A program made the position numbers and the translations under genes. The notes under the pieces are model-generated. The model was not told the origin of the DNA and searched no databases. It saw nothing but the letters and a program-made list of their open reading frames with translations. From positions 7,793-71,792 of the forward strand of contig DVEP01000034.1 in assembly GCA_015655975.1 (NCBI GenBank): a DNA stretch of 64,000 nucleotides, given 5' to 3'. Below are positions 63,441 through 64,000 of the stretch, piece by piece (position 1 is the stretch's first letter; each line of letters opens with the position of its first letter). The DNA comes from Eubacterium sp. Its GTDB lineage: Bacteria > Bacillota > Clostridia > Oscillospirales > Acutalibacteraceae.

Positions 63441-63450
63441 TGGAGAAAAT

Positions 63451-63873
63451 ATGGAATTGACAGTAAAAAAGTATGATTATCTTTGCGAAGACGATAAAAA
63501 TATTCGCCAAACCGTTTTTGTTGACGAGCAAAAGTTTGAAGAAGAGTTTGACGATATAGACGACAAATCAACCCACCTTGTTTTTTATGACGGCGACAAA
63601 GCCGTTGCAATCGGCAGGTTTTATAAGGGCGAAGAAGACGGCGAAATGCGTGTGGGAAGAATTGCCGTTGTCAAAGAGAAAAGAAAAGACGGCGGCGGCA
63701 AAATCGTGATGAAAACGCTTGAAGAAGAGTGCAAAAAAGCGGGCGCATCAAAAATAGTGCTGTCAGCACAACTTCGTGCAAAAGGTTTCTACGAAAAGTG
63801 CGGATATACTTCTTTCGGCGAAACATATTTTGAAGAATGGTGCGAGCATATCAAAATGTTTAAAGAAATATAA
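63451..63873 (+). CDS. GNAT family N-acetyltransferase
   Basis: 140 residues. IRQTVFVDEQKFEEEFDDID and THLVFYDGDKAVAIGRFY are typical of the ElaA/YjcF-like GNAT group; RVGRIAVVKEKRKDGGGKIVMKTLEEE is the acetyl-CoA motif, with RAKGFYEKCGYTSFGE after it. Substrate unknown. GGAGA lies at good spacing before the ATG at 63451; a TTG-initiated frame from 63421 is inside the gyrA terminator. Confidence 0.87.
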   Translation: MELTVKKYDYLCEDDKNIRQTVFVDEQKFEEEFDDIDDKSTHLVFYDGDKAVAIGRFYKGEEDGEMRVGRIAVVKEKRKDGGGKIVMKTLEEECKKAGASKIVLSAQLRAKGFYEKCGYTSFGETYFEEWCEHIKMFKEI

Positions 63874-63895
63874 TTAAAAGAGGAGTTGTAAAAAC

Positions 63896-64000
63896 TGAAC
63901 TGCCCCAGATTGTGCAGACAGTACAAAAAAGGAGCCTAAGGTAGAATAATTTAATTTTAAGCAACAAACTGATTTCGTTTTTCAAGCGGAGTCAGTTTTG
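63896..64000 (-). mobile_element. End of an IS3-family-like insertion sequence (partial)
   Basis: The terminal sequence begins TGAACTGCCCCAGATTGTGC, the TGAACTG-type end seen in IS3/IS150-group elements. The C-terminal codons of a transposase (below) follow inside it. The rest lies beyond the window, so completeness and target duplication cannot be judged. Confidence 0.6.
63957..64000 (-). CDS. Transposase C-terminus (partial, IS3 OrfB-like)
   Basis: Only the last 13 codons are visible, reading KLTPLEKRNQFVA then a TAA stop. A LTPxEKR/YR ending is usual for IS3-family OrfB integrases. The N-terminal part with the DDE residues is outside the window, so the call rests on this short tail and the adjoining terminal repeat. 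Confidence 0.55.
   Translation of the reverse strand, partial: KLTPLEKRNQFVA

Overview
The window looks like the chromosome of a low-to-moderate GC, Gram-positive anaerobe of the class Clostridia, probably a gut Ruminococcaceae/Oscillospiraceae-type bacterium; the genus cannot be fixed from the sequence alone. Signs for this are the Firmicutes-type replication-origin gene set (dnaA-dnaN-yaaA-recF-remB-gyrB-gyrA and rpmH-rnpA-yidD-yidC-jag, mnmE-mnmG-rsmG-noc-parA-parB), a single-chain PurL of about 1250 residues, pyruvate phosphate dikinase, a transketolase split into two genes, class II aldolase and strong AGGAGG-type ribosome binding sites. No phage, CRISPR array, rRNA or tRNA gene was seen. 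The only mobile DNA is the end of an IS3-like element at the right edge.

Layout. 1-4776 (-): apgM-like phosphomutase (cut by the window edge) behind purL. 4965-10903: a tandem-PAS protein, a GH3 beta-glucosidase, the azlCD amino-acid exporter, and a glmU-vanW pair read leftward. 12542-15169 (+): ppdK. 15337-16212 (-): an internally duplicated membrane protein. 16492-21225 (-): parA-parB-serS-transketolase operon, with four parS-like sites in the 535-bp gap upstream of parA. 21761-27442 (-): noc, rsmG, alkD-like, mnmG, mnmE. 27714-33468: GH16 protein, fba, phosphatase, XRE regulator, mtnN, VanZ protein. 33555-36371 (+): rpmH-rnpA-yidD-yidC-jag from a consensus promoter. 36651-41058 (+): GNAT, GH13 glucosidase, and a purine permease plus phosphoribosyltransferase pair with an overlapping leader peptide. 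41341-49922 (+): small membrane protein, kdpFABC and kdpDE. 50122-53815 (-): folate operon headed by an LCP-like membrane protein. 54269-63330 (+): dnaA through gyrA. 63451 to end: GNAT and the IS3-like end.

Working together. The right part holds replication initiation (dnaA, dnaN, recF, gyrase) and the left-centre holds segregation and nucleoid occlusion (parABS, noc) and tRNA/rRNA modification (mnmE, mnmG, rsmG). In the usual Firmicutes order rpmH to parB all read away from dnaA. Here the rpmH-jag block instead points towards dnaA, and about 18 kb of metabolic and transport genes lies between them, so the origin region is rearranged. The Kdp locus appears self-contained: the same tandem 11-bp repeat precedes both kdpFABC and kdpDE, at the same distance from each candidate -10 box, which suggests one KdpE operon-and-autoregulation circuit. 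Most transcription units end in clear intrinsic terminators, so operon borders are well supported.
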